NCBI GenBank assembly: GCA_045540915.1
Contig: JAZQID010000057.1
Span: forward strand, 1-6,094
Direction of reading: 5' to 3'
Length of the DNA: 6,094 nt
DNA from: RGIG2206 sp045540915
Lineage (GTDB): Bacteria > Bacillota > Clostridia > Oscillospirales > Acutalibacteraceae
Position numbers and translations under genes: made by a program. The notes below the pieces were generated by a model. That model did no database searches. It was not told the origin of the DNA and saw only the letters and a program-made list of their open reading frames with translations. How positions within the stretch are numbered: the stretch's first letter is position 1; each line of letters opens with the position of its first letter. This document shows, one piece after another, positions 5,420-6,094 of this stretch.

Positions 5420-6094
5420 ATGATAAATCTTCCGCTTAATATTGATTTTTCGGGCAAGGTGGTCGTCGTCACAGGCGCAGGCGGTCTTATCTGCGGCGCT
5501 ATGGCACGCGCATTTGCACAGTCGGGCGCCAAGGTTGCCGCCCTTGACCTTAACGAAGAGGCTGTTAAAAAGCTTGCCGACGAGCTTAAAGCCGAGGGTT
5601 TTATCTGCGAGGGATATAAGGCCAACGTTCTTGAGCCTGAGTCGCTCGAGCAGGTGCACAAGGCTGTCCTTGCCGACCTCGGTGAATGTGATATTCTCGT
5701 CAACGGCGCAGGCGGAAACAACCCCAGAGCCACCACCGACAACGAGTACCACCACGAAGCCAAGGAGGGCGGCAAGTCCTTCTTTGACCTCGATGCATCG
5801 GGTGTCGACTTCGTCTTCAAGCTCAATTTTCAGGGCACTTTGATTCCTACTCAGGTCTTTGCCAAGGATATGGTCGCCAAGAAGAAGGGCAACATTCTCA
5901 ATGTTTCCTCGATGAACGCCTACACCCCCTTGACAAAGATACCTGCCTATTCCGCCGCAAAGGCCGGAATTTCCAACTTTACCCAGTGGCTTGCGACCCA
6001 TTTCGCAGGCACGGGTATCCGTTGCAACGCCATCGCCCCCGGATTTCTCGTTTCCGCGCAGAACAGAGCCCTCCTCTTCAACGAGGACGGCACC
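5420..6094 (+). CDS. uxuB: D-fructuronate reductase (mannonate oxidoreductase), SDR type, N-terminal part
   Basis: The enzyme interconverts D-fructuronate and D-mannonate with a nicotinamide cofactor, feeding UxuA. The gene runs off the right edge; 225 codons are visible and about 45-55 are probably missing. It is a classical short-chain dehydrogenase: cofactor-binding TGAGGLICG at residues 18-26, D44 after the second strand (ALDL) favouring NAD(H), NGAGGNNP at 95-102, and a catalytic set of S164 (NVSSM), Y177 and K181 (YSAAK). The stretch MNAYTPLTKIPAYS and NAIAPGF with QNR and NEDG closely match B. subtilis UxuB (YjmF) as I remember it, which sets it apart from general SDR enzymes. The TGxGGxxCG glycine loop differs from the textbook TGxxxGxG but is normal for this subfamily. 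It lies 16 bases after uxuA and is co-transcribed with it. The enterobacterial UxuB is an unrelated long-chain enzyme. Confidence 0.93.
   Translation, partial: MINLPLNIDFSGKVVVVTGAGGLICGAMARAFAQSGAKVAALDLNEEAVKKLADELKAEGFICEGYKANVLEPESLEQVHKAVLADLGECDILVNGAGGNNPRATTDNEYHHEAKEGGKSFFDLDASGVDFVFKLNFQGTLIPTQVFAKDMVAKKKGNILNVSSMNAYTPLTKIPAYSAAKAGISNFTQWLATHFAGTGIRCNAIAPGFLVSAQNRALLFNEDGT

Noticed and set aside
5056..6001. Two long minus-strand open frames (5056-5826 and 5393-6001) opposite the end of uxuA and uxuB.
   Set aside because: Both oppose conserved SDR and dehydratase sequence, overlap one another in different frames and have biased composition typical of antisense shadows.

Overview
The window looks like a hexuronate (glucuronide) utilisation locus from a bacterium of the Firmicutes, most likely a gut-type Clostridia. 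That placement is inference. It rests on strong AGGAGG-type ribosome binding sites, moderate GC, a regulator of the long-N-terminus AraC type common in that group, and UxuA and UxuB proteins that resemble the Bacillus subtilis versions (UxuB here is a short-chain dehydrogenase, not the long-chain enterobacterial enzyme). Both ends cut through genes, so this is a fragment of a larger cluster.

Layout. The left half (about 1-2794) is read on the minus strand: a GPH-family sugar/cation symporter (2794-1223), then a 98-bp gap holding a strong hairpin, then the first 374 codons of a glycoside hydrolase family 2 enzyme (1124 to beyond the left edge). An AT-rich divergent spacer (2795-3025) carries candidate promoters for both directions. 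The right half is read on the plus strand: an AraC-family regulator (3026-4252), then mannonate dehydratase uxuA (4312-5403), then the first 225 codons of an SDR-type fructuronate reductase uxuB (5420 to beyond the right edge).

How the genes may work together. The symporter would import a glycoside or oligosaccharide, and the GH2 enzyme would release its terminal sugar in the cytoplasm. If that sugar is glucuronate, an isomerase not in this window would make fructuronate, UxuB would reduce it to D-mannonate, and UxuA would dehydrate this to 2-keto-3-deoxy-D-gluconate. The AraC protein is the obvious candidate regulator of both arms.

The most notable non-coding signal is a 22-bp tandem direct repeat (20 of 22 bases identical) at 4229-4272. 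It spans the regulator's stop codon, and its second copy supplies the -35 box of a near-consensus promoter for uxuA. This is the geometry expected of an AraC-type activator site. A second candidate operator is an inverted repeat framing the -35 and -10 boxes of the regulator's own promoter. I saw no RNA genes, CRISPR arrays or mobile elements. The genes belong to known families; what may be undescribed is the regulatory architecture, the long external loop of the transporter and the true substrate of the GH2 enzyme.
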